6,291 nt of DNA, taken from assembly GCA_024710825.1 (NCBI GenBank), contig JANJUA010000138.1, forward strand, positions 1 through 6,291, in the 5' to 3' direction. Positions 1 to 6,291 of the stretch are shown here, piece after piece (position 1 is the first letter of the stretch; each line of letters starts with the position of its first letter). The notes below the pieces were generated by a model. It had not been told where the DNA came from. It saw nothing but the letters and a program-made list of their open reading frames with translations, and ran no database searches. A program made the position numbers and the translations under genes. Origin of the DNA: Solirubrobacteraceae bacterium (GTDB lineage: Bacteria > Actinomycetota > Thermoleophilia > Solirubrobacterales > Solirubrobacteraceae).

Positions 1-3000
1 GGCCGACAGGCCGAGGTAGCGCTCCAGACGCGCCGAAGAGTGCTCCGGGCCGGCGCCCTCGTAGCCGTGGGGCAGCAGGAGCACGAGGCCCGAGTCGATG
101 CCCCACTTCGCGTGGGCGGCGCTCACGAAGTTGTCGACGACAGTCTGGGCGACGTTCGCGAAGTCGCCGAACTGCGCCTCCCAGAGCACGAGGGCGTTCG
201 GCAGCGCGGTGCTGAAGCCCCACTCGTACCCCACCGGCGCCTGCTCGGAGAGCGGGCTGTTGATGATCTCTACGCCGCCGGGTCGACCCAGCGCCGAGAT
301 GGGGGAGTGGCGTCGCCCGTCGTGGACGTCGTGCAGGACGAGGTGGCGCTGCGTGAAGGCGCCGCGCTGGGTGTCCTCGCCGCTGAGCCGGACGTGGATT
401 CCGGCGTCGGCGGCCACCGCGAGCGCCAGGGCCTCGGCATGACCCCAGTCGATCGCGGCCCGCCCCGGGTCCGCGAGCGCGTCGCGCCGTCGCGCGAGGA
501 GCGCGTCGAGCTTGCGGTGCACCGTGAACCCGTCGGGGAGCGTGTGCAGCGCGGCGTTGACGCGCCGCAGGATCGCCTCGTCGGGCTCCGGCGAGGGGAG
601 AGGCTCGGCCGTCGGGCGTGGATCGACCGGGGCAGCGGCGCGGGACGAGTCCAGGGCGTCGTCGAGACGCTGTCGGCTCTCGGCGCGCCACGTCTCGACC
701 TCCGCCGCCGACGCGACGCCGCCGGCGATGAGCGCCTCGGCGTAGCGGTCGACCAAGCGCGGCCGCGCACGGATCTGCTCGTACAGGCGCGGCTGCGTGA
801 ACGCCGGCTCGTCGGTCTCGTTGTGTCCCAGCCGTCGGTAGCCGACCACGTCGAGGATCACGTCGTCGCCGAACTCGCGCTGGTAGGCGCGTGCCAGTCG
901 GACCGCGTGCAGGCAGGCGTCGACGTCCTCGGCGTTGACGTGCAGGACGGGAACCGTCGAGCCGCGGGCGGCGTCGGTCGGATATGTCGATCCGCGACCG
1001 TCGGCGGGCTCCGTCGTGAAGCCGATCTGGTTGTTCTGCACGATGTGGACGGCGCCGCCGACCTCGTAGGCCCGGAGCCGCGCGAGGTTGAACGTCTCCG
1101 TCACCACGCCCTGGCCCGGGAACGACGCATCGCCGTGCAGCAGGATCGGCAGCGCGGCGCGCCCCTCCGCGTCCGCGGTCCGCAGCGCTCGGGCGACACC
1201 GAGCGCGACCGGCGTCACGAACTCGAGATGGCTCGGGTTCGGCTGCAGCCGAACGGCGATCGTCGCTCCGTCCTCGCGCCCGTAGACGCCTCGCGCGCCG
1301 AGGTGCTGCTTGACGTCGCCGGTCGTGCCCTGCGGGACTGCGACCTCGGCGTCGGCATAGGCGTCGAACTCGCGGAAGAGCCGCGCAAGCGGCATGCCGA
1401 CGATGTGGGTCAGCAGCGCCAGGCGCCCACGGTGCGCCATCCCGATGACGACCTCGCCGTCCCGATCGGTCGCGGCGAGACGCACGAGCTCCTCGACCAT
1501 CGGCACGGTCACGTCCAGGCCCTCGACGGAGAGCGTCTTCTGGCCCAGCCAGGTCCGTTGCAGGTAGCGCTCGAAGTCGTCCACCTCGATCAGTCGACGG
1601 AGCACGCGCCGGGCGTCGTCGGGCTTGAGGGGATCCGAGCGCCTGCGCTCGACCTGCATCCGCCACCAGGCGACGCGCTCGGGATCCGCCAGGTGCTCGA
1701 ACTCGTAGCCGGTCGTGCCGCAGTAGACCTCTCGCAGATGGGCAAGCGCGGAGGCGGCGTCGCCGTGGCGGGCCAGATCCCCGCCGAGCAGCCCGGCCGG
1801 CACGGTGCGCAGGGCGGCTTCGTCGGTGCCGTGGGCGGCGGGCGTGAGCTCGGCCGGCAGCATCGGCGCCGGCGAGAGGGGGTCGAGGTGCGCCGCGAGG
1901 TGGCCCCGACGGCGTAGCTGGGAGAGCAGCTGCGCGGCGGCCATCGCGGTGCTCATCGCGCGTTCGTCGTCGACCGCGGCGGCGGAACGTGTCGGCGCGC
2001 CGGGACGGGGCCCATCCGGCGTGCGGGCCGGCATGGGCACGCCGAGCGACCCGAAGACGTCCTCGTAGAACCCGTGCTCGCCCTGGAGCAGCGCGTCGAC
2101 GGCGCCGAGGAAGCGGCCGGAGTCGGCGCCCTGGATGACGCGGTGGTCGTACGTCGACGCGAGCCACATCGTGGGGGCGACCCCGAGCTCGGCGGCCAGG
2201 TGGCGCAGGCTGGCCGGCACTCCGATGCCGCCGGCGGCGATGATCGCGCTCTGCCGGGCGAGGAGCCGCGGCATCCCCGTGGTCGAGCCGAACCCGCCCG
2301 TGTTCGTCAGCGTGACGTTCGCCCCGCTCAGGTCGTCGGGCGACAGGTCGCCGGCGCGGGTGCGTGCCACCAGGTCGTCGTAGGCGCTGACGAAGCCGCC
2401 GGCGTCGAGCCGGTCGGCGCCCCGAAGCACCGGCACGAGCACCGTGCTCGTGCCGTCGTCGCGACGGACGTCGACGGCGATGCCGAGGTTGACCGCGCCG
2501 TCGTCGATGCGCGTGGGGACGCCGTCGCGCTCCGCGAAGCGGTGGACCATCGCGGGCACGGCAGACACCGCCCGGACCAGCGCCCAGGCGATCAGGTGCG
2601 TGTACGAGAGGCGTACGCCGGCGGCCTTGAGCGCCGCGCGACGCTCCACGAGCACGGCCGCCGACACCTCGCGTTGCGTGGTGGCGGTGGGCACCGTGCG
2701 GCTCTCGTCCATGTATCGCACGAGCATCGCCTCGCCGCCGCGCATGCGGAGCTCCCGAGGCGCACGGATCGCGTCGGCTTCGGTCGCCCCGCGCTCAGCC
2801 AGCGCCTCGACGTGGCGCAGGACGTCGCGCTTGGTCACCGTTCCGGCGCGCCCGGAGCCCTCGATGGCCTCCGCGGGGACGCCGTGGGCCGCCGCCATGC
2901 GCGCGGCGACGGGGGTGGCGCGGCCCGCCGCGCGAGTCCCATCGGGGGCGGTGGGAGACGTCGCGGCATCGCCCGACTCCGCCGCGGGCATCGCCTCGGC

Positions 3001-3297
3001 CTCGTCATCGGCTGCGGCGACGACCCCGTCGGGCTCCGCCGCCGTGTCGAGCCGCACGACGGTCGTGCCGACCGCGACGGCGTCTCCGGCGGCCACGAGC
3101 ACCTCGGCCACGGTGCCGGTCGCGGGGCTGGGGATCTCGGCGTCGACCTTGTCGGTCGAGACCTCGACCAGCGGATCGCCGGCGTTCACGGCATCGCCGG
3201 GGCCGACGAGGACGTCGAGCACGGTCGCCTCGGTGACCGACTCGCCGAGCGATGGCAGCTCGACGTCGCGGAGCTGCTCGTAGACCTGATCGCTCAT
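1..3297 (-). CDS. kgd: Fused 2-oxoglutarate dehydrogenase E2–E1 with N-terminal lipoyl and subunit-binding domains (3' end beyond window)
   Basis: This protein should convert 2-oxoglutarate and CoA to succinyl-CoA in the cytoplasm, using thiamine diphosphate (E1), lipoamide and succinyltransferase (E2), with a separate E3 lipoamide dehydrogenase. I translated all 1099 codons and found no stop. A lipoyl domain spans about residues 10–84, with the lipoylation lysine K50 in STDKVDAEIP. An Ala/Asp/Pro-rich linker follows, then a PSBD at about 124–160 (ATPVAARMAA, GSGRAGTVTKRDV). The E2 core is about 180–410, with STYDHRVIQGADSG at 381–394 (H385). E1 starts near 450 (RRRGHLAAHLDPL) and has MAHRGRL (620–626), GDVKQHLG (660–667), NPSHLE (687–692), the HGDASF ThDP/metal motif (721–726), NNQIGFTT (755–762) and SPLSEQAPVGYEWG near 1014. 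By comparison with mycobacterial Kgd about 190 C-terminal residues lie beyond the left edge. The ATG overlaps the stop of the dehydrogenase gene as ATGA. The family call is firm. Exact 2-oxo acid preference is not, because some substrate-pocket positions differ from typical E1o. Confidence 0.95.
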   Translation of the reverse strand, partial: MSDQVYEQLRDVELPSLGESVTEATVLDVLVGPGDAVNAGDPLVEVSTDKVDAEIPSPATGTVAEVLVAAGDAVAVGTTVVRLDTAAEPDGVVAAADDEAEAMPAAESGDAATSPTAPDGTRAAGRATPVAARMAAAHGVPAEAIEGSGRAGTVTKRDVLRHVEALAERGATEADAIRAPRELRMRGGEAMLVRYMDESRTVPTATTQREVSAAVLVERRAALKAAGVRLSYTHLIAWALVRAVSAVPAMVHRFAERDGVPTRIDDGAVNLGIAVDVRRDDGTSTVLVPVLRGADRLDAGGFVSAYDDLVARTRAGDLSPDDLSGANVTLTNTGGFGSTTGMPRLLARQSAIIAAGGIGVPASLRHLAAELGVAPTMWLASTYDHRVIQGADSGRFLGAVDALLQGEHGFYEDVFGSLGVPMPARTPDGPRPGAPTRSAAAVDDERAMSTAMAAAQLLSQLRRRGHLAAHLDPLSPAPMLPAELTPAAHGTDEAALRTVPAGLLGGDLARHGDAASALAHLREVYCGTTGYEFEHLADPERVAWWRMQVERRRSDPLKPDDARRVLRRLIEVDDFERYLQRTWLGQKTLSVEGLDVTVPMVEELVRLAATDRDGEVVIGMAHRGRLALLTHIVGMPLARLFREFDAYADAEVAVPQGTTGDVKQHLGARGVYGREDGATIAVRLQPNPSHLEFVTPVALGVARALRTADAEGRAALPILLHGDASFPGQGVVTETFNLARLRAYEVGGAVHIVQNNQIGFTTEPADGRGSTYPTDAARGSTVPVLHVNAEDVDACLHAVRLARAYQREFGDDVILDVVGYRRLGHNETDEPAFTQPRLYEQIRARPRLVDRYAEALIAGGVASAAEVETWRAESRQRLDDALDSSRAAAPVDPRPTAEPLPSPEPDEAILRRVNAALHTLPDGFTVHRKLDALLARRRDALADPGRAAIDWGHAEALALAVAADAGIHVRLSGEDTQRGAFTQRHLVLHDVHDGRRHSPISALGRPGGVEIINSPLSEQAPVGYEWGFSTALPNALVLWEAQFGDFANVAQTVVDNFVSAAHAKWGIDSGLVLLLPHGYEGAGPEHSSARLERYLGLSA

Positions 3298-4538
3298 GCC
3301 CCGGCTCCGCGCGCGTCGACGGCGGCCAGGACCCGTCGTATCGCCACCTCCCACGCGGCGACGCGCAGGCTGTCGCCGGTGCGGTCGGCGTGCTTGGCGA
3401 CGTCGTCGTAGGCCCGGTTCAGCGTCTCGGCCAGCAGCGAGTCGACCTCGCCGCCGCGCCAGGCCTGGTGGCGGAGGTTCTGGACCCACTCGAGGTACGA
3501 CGCGTAGAGGCCGCCGGCGTTGGCGAGGATGTCGGGCAGGACCGTGACGTCGTTGCGCCGGAACACGTCGTCGGCGGCCGGTGTGCAGGGAGCGTTCGCT
3601 CCCTCGGCCACGATGCGGCACCGTGCGCGCTCCGCGTCCTGGGCGCCGATCATGCCGCCGAGCGCGGCCGGGATCAGGATGTCGCAGTCGACCGCGACGA
3701 GGTCGGCCGGGTCGAGCGCCTCGGCCGGGCCGTAGGTCGACAGGGGCGCCCCGCGCAGGTGGGCGAGAAGCCCGGCGGGGTCGATGCCGTCGGAGCGGGT
3801 GATGGCGCCGCTCTCGTCGCTGACCGCGACGATCCGCGCGCCGCGCGCGTGGAGCTCGATCCCGGCCCACGAGCCGACGTTGCCGAAGCCCTGGATCGCG
3901 ACCCGCGCGCCGTCGAGCGGCAGGCTCACGTCGGCAGCGGCCCGCGTCACCAGGTGGGCCAGCCCACGTCCGGTCGCCGACTCGCGCGCGGGCAGGCCGC
4001 CGAGCTCGACCGGCTTGCCCGTGATGATCGCCGGCGTCGGGCCGTGGAACTTGGCGTACTCGTCCATCATCCAGCCCATGACGACGCTGTTGGTGCCGAG
4101 ATCCGGGGCGGGGATGTCACGGGTGGGGCCGATCAGTCGCTCCACCCGAGCGACATAGGCGCGCGCGATCGCCTGCAGGTCGGCGGGCGGCAGGTCGGCG
4201 GGGCAGTCGACGCCGCCCTTGGCGCCGCCGAACGGGACGTCGATCAGCGCGGCCTTCCAGGTCATGAGGCGCGCCAGCGAGCGCGCCTCGGAGAGCTCGA
4301 GGCCGGGATGGAAGCGCAGGCCGCCCTTGAACGGGCCCCGCGCGCCGTTGTGCTGCACGCGATAGCCCCGGAAGGAGCGCACCGTGCCGTCCGACAGGCG
4401 CACGGGCAGGGACACCAGCACCTCGCGGTAGGGCGCGAGCAGCAGCTGCGCGTCGCGTTCGGTGAGCCCGAGCCGCTCGACCATCGACCAGCACATCGCG
4501 TCGTGGGTGTCGGCCGGCTGGGGGCAGAGGACGGTCAT
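3294..4538 (-). CDS. gdhA: Glutamate dehydrogenase (Glu/Leu/Phe/Val dehydrogenase family)
   Basis: This enzyme interconverts L-glutamate and 2-oxoglutarate plus ammonia with NAD(P)+. The product is 414 residues, a normal length for the hexameric bacterial family. The N-terminal substrate domain holds GPFKGGLRFHP (K71), TWKAA (K95) and VPFGGAKGGV (catalytic K107), with D146 in PAPDLGTN. These align with K89, K113, K125 and D165 of Clostridium symbiosum GDH. The Rossmann dinucleotide-binding loop is QGFGNVG (216–222), and a conserved LPDILANAGG lies at 334–343. S347 falls where the glutamate side-chain-binding Ser (S380 in C. symbiosum) sits, so K71 plus S347 favour glutamate over leucine or phenylalanine. 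The strand after the Rossmann loop ends in VSDESG (D241), which looks more NAD-like, but cofactor choice cannot be settled by eye. The usual AEGANGPTT-type motif reads AEGANAPCT (311–319). The gene overlaps both neighbours by 4 bases (ATGA each time) and has GGAG-type ribosome sites. In this operon it would feed 2-oxoglutarate to the downstream dehydrogenase, so a catabolic role is likely. Confidence 0.93.
   Translation of the reverse strand: MTVLCPQPADTHDAMCWSMVERLGLTERDAQLLLAPYREVLVSLPVRLSDGTVRSFRGYRVQHNGARGPFKGGLRFHPGLELSEARSLARLMTWKAALIDVPFGGAKGGVDCPADLPPADLQAIARAYVARVERLIGPTRDIPAPDLGTNSVVMGWMMDEYAKFHGPTPAIITGKPVELGGLPARESATGRGLAHLVTRAAADVSLPLDGARVAIQGFGNVGSWAGIELHARGARIVAVSDESGAITRSDGIDPAGLLAHLRGAPLSTYGPAEALDPADLVAVDCDILIPAALGGMIGAQDAERARCRIVAEGANAPCTPAADDVFRRNDVTVLPDILANAGGLYASYLEWVQNLRHQAWRGGEVDSLLAETLNRAYDDVAKHADRTGDSLRVAAWEVAIRRVLAAVDARGAGA
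3295..3308 (-). promoter_or_regulatory. Ribosome binding site and ATG start of the 2-oxoglutarate dehydrogenase gene, overlapping gdh stop
   Basis: GGAG at 3308–3305 on the minus strand is followed by 7 bases and the ATG at 3297–3295. The gdh stop TGA (3296–3294) overlaps as ATGA. The site places the start just before the lipoyl domain, so no N-terminal residues are missing and the domain fusion is not an artefact of start choice. Confidence 0.7.
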
Positions 4539-6085
4539 CGCGCCGCCTCCGCCGGGTCGCCGAAGCCGCCGCCGCCCGGCGTGCGGATCGTGATCAGGTC
4601 GCCGGCGCGGCCCTCGAAGCTCGTCTTCGGCGGCAGCGGCGCGCCGTTGAGGAGGTTCTCGCCGCAGTCGCCCGCCTCGCCGCCGCGGGCGCCGGCGGGG
4701 CGATGGCGCCGTCGGTCCGACAGGATCGAGACGCTGGCGGGCTCGAGCAGCCGGATCGTCCGCTCGAGCCCGTCACCGCCACGATGGCGACCGCATCCAC
4801 CCCGACCGCCGGTCAGCTCGTAGCGCTCGACGCGCATCGGGTACTCGAGCTCGAGAGCCTCGGTGGGCGTGTTGAGCGTGTTGCTCATGCCCACATGCAC
4901 GCCGGAGTCGCCGTCGCCGCGGACGCTCGCGCCCTGGCCGCCGCCCATCGTCTCGTAGTAGCTCCATCCGCCGCCGCCGATGATGAGGTTGTTCATCGTG
5001 CCCTGCCCGCAGGCCGGGAGGTCGACGGCGGCGCTGAGCGCGAGGGCGACCGTGTCGGCGACGCGCTGCGATGTCTCGACGTTGCCGGCGACCACCGCGG
5101 ACGGGCGGCGCGCGTGGACCAGGCTCCCCTCCTCGGCGAGCACGTCGATGACGCGATGCGTCCCGGCGTTCGCCGGCACGTCCGCCGACAGGAGCAGTCG
5201 CAGGACGAACAGGCACGCCGACCGGGTGACGGCCAGCGGGCAGTTGACGTTGCCAGGTACCGCGCCGCTGGTGCCCGCGAAGTCGACCACCATGCGATCG
5301 CCGACGATCGTCACGCGCACGCGGATGGCGATGTCGCGGTCCTCGGTGCCGTCGCCCTCGAGCTCGCTGGCGCTCTCGTACACGCCGTCGGGAAGCTGCG
5401 CGAGGGTCTCGCGGGCGCGGCGCTCGGCGTAGTCGAGGACCGCGTCGAAGACTCCGAGCATGAGGTCGGCGCCGTGGCGCTCGAAGAGAGCGCGCAGGCG
5501 AACCTCGGCCACCTGGTTGGCGGCGATCTGAGCGCGCAGGTCGCCACGGCAGATGTCGGGCGTCCGGACGTTGGCGCAGATCAGCGCGAGGATCGCGTCG
5601 TCGACCACTCCGTCGCGGACGAGTCGCGTCGGCGGCAGGATCAGCCCCTCCTGGTAGATCTCGCGCGAGTCGCTGGGCATCGAGCCCGGTCGCATGCCGC
5701 CGATCTCCGCATGGTGTGCGCGCGTCACCCCGAAGCCGACGATCTCGCCGTCGACGTCGATGGTGGAGACCAGGGTCAGGTCGGGCAGGTGCGTCGATCC
5801 GCTGTAGGGGTCGTTGAGCACGAAGACGTCGCCCGGGCGCGGGTCATGGGCCATGACGCTCGCCACCGCCTCGGGCATCGCGCCGAGGTGAGTCGGGATG
5901 TGCTCCGCCTGGGCCACCATCCGTCCGGCCGCGTCGAAGAGGGCGGCCGAGCAGTCGCGGCGCTCCTTGATGTTGGACGAGTACGCGCTGCGGATGAGCA
6001 CGATGCCCATCTCCTCTGCGATGCCGGCCAGGGCGCTCTCGAGGACCGAGAGGGTCACCGCGTCGATCGCGTGCGTCGTGGTCAA
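4535..6085 (-). CDS. hyuB: Hydantoinase/oxoprolinase B-type subunit (HyuB family)
   Basis: HyuB-family proteins pair with HyuA-type subunits in ATP-dependent opening of cyclic amides (N-methylhydantoinase, 5-oxoprolinase) or in related carboxylases such as acetone carboxylase. The predicted 516-residue product is near the usual family length. Family hallmarks are SAYSSNIKERRDCSAALFD (33–51), EHIPTHLGAMPEAV (61–74), NDPYSGSTHLPDLTLV (91–106), a THLPD/RAHHAEIGGMRPGSMP histidine-rich region, the Gly-rich MGGGQGASVRGDG, GGRGGCGRHRGGDG, and the C-terminal TPGGGGFGDP. I chose the TTG at 6085–6083: it overlaps the hyuA stop as TTGA, has GAGGAGG four bases upstream, and places the conserved 'VTLSVLESALAGIAEEM' start correctly. 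A longer reading to 6244 would run far into hyuA. GTG at codon 10 is a weaker alternative. The stop overlaps the gdh start as ATGA. Substrate cannot be read from the sequence; the downstream gdh makes a route ending in glutamate (5-oxoproline or hydantoin-5-propionate-like compounds) attractive but unproven. Confidence 0.93.
   Translation of the reverse strand: MTTTHAIDAVTLSVLESALAGIAEEMGIVLIRSAYSSNIKERRDCSAALFDAAGRMVAQAEHIPTHLGAMPEAVASVMAHDPRPGDVFVLNDPYSGSTHLPDLTLVSTIDVDGEIVGFGVTRAHHAEIGGMRPGSMPSDSREIYQEGLILPPTRLVRDGVVDDAILALICANVRTPDICRGDLRAQIAANQVAEVRLRALFERHGADLMLGVFDAVLDYAERRARETLAQLPDGVYESASELEGDGTEDRDIAIRVRVTIVGDRMVVDFAGTSGAVPGNVNCPLAVTRSACLFVLRLLLSADVPANAGTHRVIDVLAEEGSLVHARRPSAVVAGNVETSQRVADTVALALSAAVDLPACGQGTMNNLIIGGGGWSYYETMGGGQGASVRGDGDSGVHVGMSNTLNTPTEALELEYPMRVERYELTGGRGGCGRHRGGDGLERTIRLLEPASVSILSDRRRHRPAGARGGEAGDCGENLLNGAPLPPKTSFEGRAGDLITIRTPGGGGFGDPAEAAR
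4536..4550 (-). promoter_or_regulatory. Ribosome binding site and ATG start of the glutamate dehydrogenase gene, overlapping hyuB stop
   Basis: GGAGG at 4550–4546 on the minus strand sits 7 bases before the ATG at 4538–4536. The hyuB stop TGA (4537–4535) overlaps this start as ATGA. The site lies within the last codons of hyuB, as expected for translational coupling. Confidence 0.75.
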
Positions 6086-6291
6086 GAGGCCTCCTCGAGG
6101 ATCAGCGTGCCTGCGTCGTCGACGACGCCCTGCCATCCGGGTGCCACGACGCAGGTCGACTCGTCGAACTCGACGACGGCGGGCCCGACGACCCGCGATC
6201 CCGCGCCCATCGAGCCGCGCGGGTAGACCGGCGTGGACGCCCACCCGTCGCCGAGGTCGGCGCTGCGCGTCGTGAACGGCGGCGTCACGGC
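6082..6291 (-). CDS. hyuA: Hydantoinase/oxoprolinase A-type subunit, C-terminal fragment (5' end beyond window)
   Basis: Only the last 69 codons and a TGA stop are visible; the frame is open to the right edge, so the gene starts outside the window. The visible part has the look of the HyuA C-terminal tail: PVYPRGSMGAGSRVVGPAVV (a 'VY.R..L..G....GPA.IE'-type segment) followed by EFDESTCVVAPGWQGVVDD and a short hydrophobic end (TLILEEAS). In the family the ATPase-like actin/hsp70-fold catalytic part lies upstream, so no catalytic residues can be judged here. The identity is supported by the immediately following hyuB, with which HyuA normally forms the active enzyme. A GTG near the edge (6288–6286) is an internal valine codon, not a start. 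The short tail alone would be weak evidence; the pairing with hyuB makes the call good. Fusion to other domains upstream cannot be excluded. Confidence 0.82.
   Translation of the reverse strand, partial: AVTPPFTTRSADLGDGWASTPVYPRGSMGAGSRVVGPAVVEFDESTCVVAPGWQGVVDDAGTLILEEAS
6083..6096 (-). promoter_or_regulatory. Ribosome binding site and TTG start of hyuB, overlapping hyuA stop
   Basis: On the minus strand GAGGAGG (6096–6090) is followed by a 4-base spacer (CCTC) and TTG (6085–6083). The hyuA stop TGA occupies 6084–6082, so stop and start share TTGA. The strong Shine–Dalgarno sequence makes up for the weak start codon and short spacing, and it decides the start of hyuB. The arrangement implies termination–reinitiation coupling between the two subunits. 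Confidence 0.75.

Noticed and set aside
270..770. Minus-strand open frame of 166 codons
   Set aside because: Out-of-frame shadow inside the E1 coding region; Arg/Ser/Pro-rich with no motifs.
40..1917. Long plus-strand open frame (625 codons)
   Set aside because: It is antisense to the E1 domain of the 2-oxoglutarate dehydrogenase, whose conserved motifs are all on the minus strand. Its composition (Arg, Gly, Val, Asp-rich, no motifs) is what GC-rich antisense frames give.
2074..3411. Long plus-strand open frame (445 codons)
   Set aside because: It lies opposite the lipoyl–PSBD–E2 region of the dehydrogenase and runs into gdh. No recognisable domain, and His/Arg/Gly-rich low-complexity composition.
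3294..4538. Leucine or phenylalanine dehydrogenase instead of glutamate dehydrogenase
   Set aside because: Length (414 residues), K71 in GPFKGGLRFHP and S347 match the glutamate side-chain-binding pattern. Leu/Phe dehydrogenases are usually shorter and lack these residues.
3252..4823. Long plus-strand open frame (523 codons)
   Set aside because: Antisense to gdh and the end of hyuB. The minus strand has clear catalytic motifs and well-placed ribosome sites; this frame has neither.
4703..6226. Long plus-strand open frame (507 codons)
   Set aside because: Antisense to hyuB along most of its length, without family motifs.
6086..6244. N-terminal extension of hyuB upstream of the TTG
   Set aside because: It overlaps the conserved C-terminus of hyuA, is Arg-rich and unlike HyuB N-termini. 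The TTG with GAGGAGG and the TTGA overlap fits better.
1..6291. Promoter, terminator, riboswitch, RNA gene, CRISPR or mobile element
   Set aside because: The window is gap-free coding sequence with 4-base gene overlaps. I saw no intergenic space, no convincing hairpin–T-tract, no direct repeat array and no transposase motif.

Overview
The window comes from a GC-rich bacterium (about 70% GC by eye). A fused E2–E1 2-oxoglutarate dehydrogenase of the Kgd/OdhA type points to Actinomycetota. A deep-branching group such as Thermoleophilia is possible, but that placement is a guess. All real genes lie on the minus strand, so they read from the right edge of the window to the left edge. Coding sequence fills the whole window and no intergenic gap is present.

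In transcription order there are four genes. (1) The last 69 codons and stop of a hydantoinase/oxoprolinase A-type subunit (hyuA, 6291–6082). (2) A complete hydantoinase/oxoprolinase B-type subunit (hyuB, 6085–4535), best started at a TTG codon. (3) A complete Glu/Leu/Phe/Val-type dehydrogenase with the residue pattern of glutamate dehydrogenase (4538–3294). (4) The first 1099 codons of a very large 2-oxoglutarate dehydrogenase (3297–1), still open at the left edge. That last protein carries, on one chain, a lipoyl domain, a peripheral subunit-binding domain, an E2 succinyltransferase core and a thiamine-diphosphate E1 domain.

The three gene junctions are all 4-base stop/start overlaps (TTGA, ATGA, ATGA), each preceded by a Shine–Dalgarno-like sequence. 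This indicates one polycistronic, translationally coupled operon whose promoter lies beyond the right edge. The gene order suggests a linear catabolic route. A cyclic amide such as 5-oxoproline or a hydantoin is opened by HyuAB to glutamate or a related amino acid. Glutamate dehydrogenase then gives 2-oxoglutarate, and the fused dehydrogenase gives succinyl-CoA for the TCA cycle. The individual families are clear from the sequence; the substrate of HyuAB and the pathway as a whole are inference.

The two points most worth following are the operon logic and the complete lipoyl–PSBD–E2–E1 fusion. The well-known mycobacterial and corynebacterial Kgd/OdhA enzymes lack the lipoyl and PSBD modules. 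No RNA genes, mobile elements, CRISPR arrays or notable repeats were seen.
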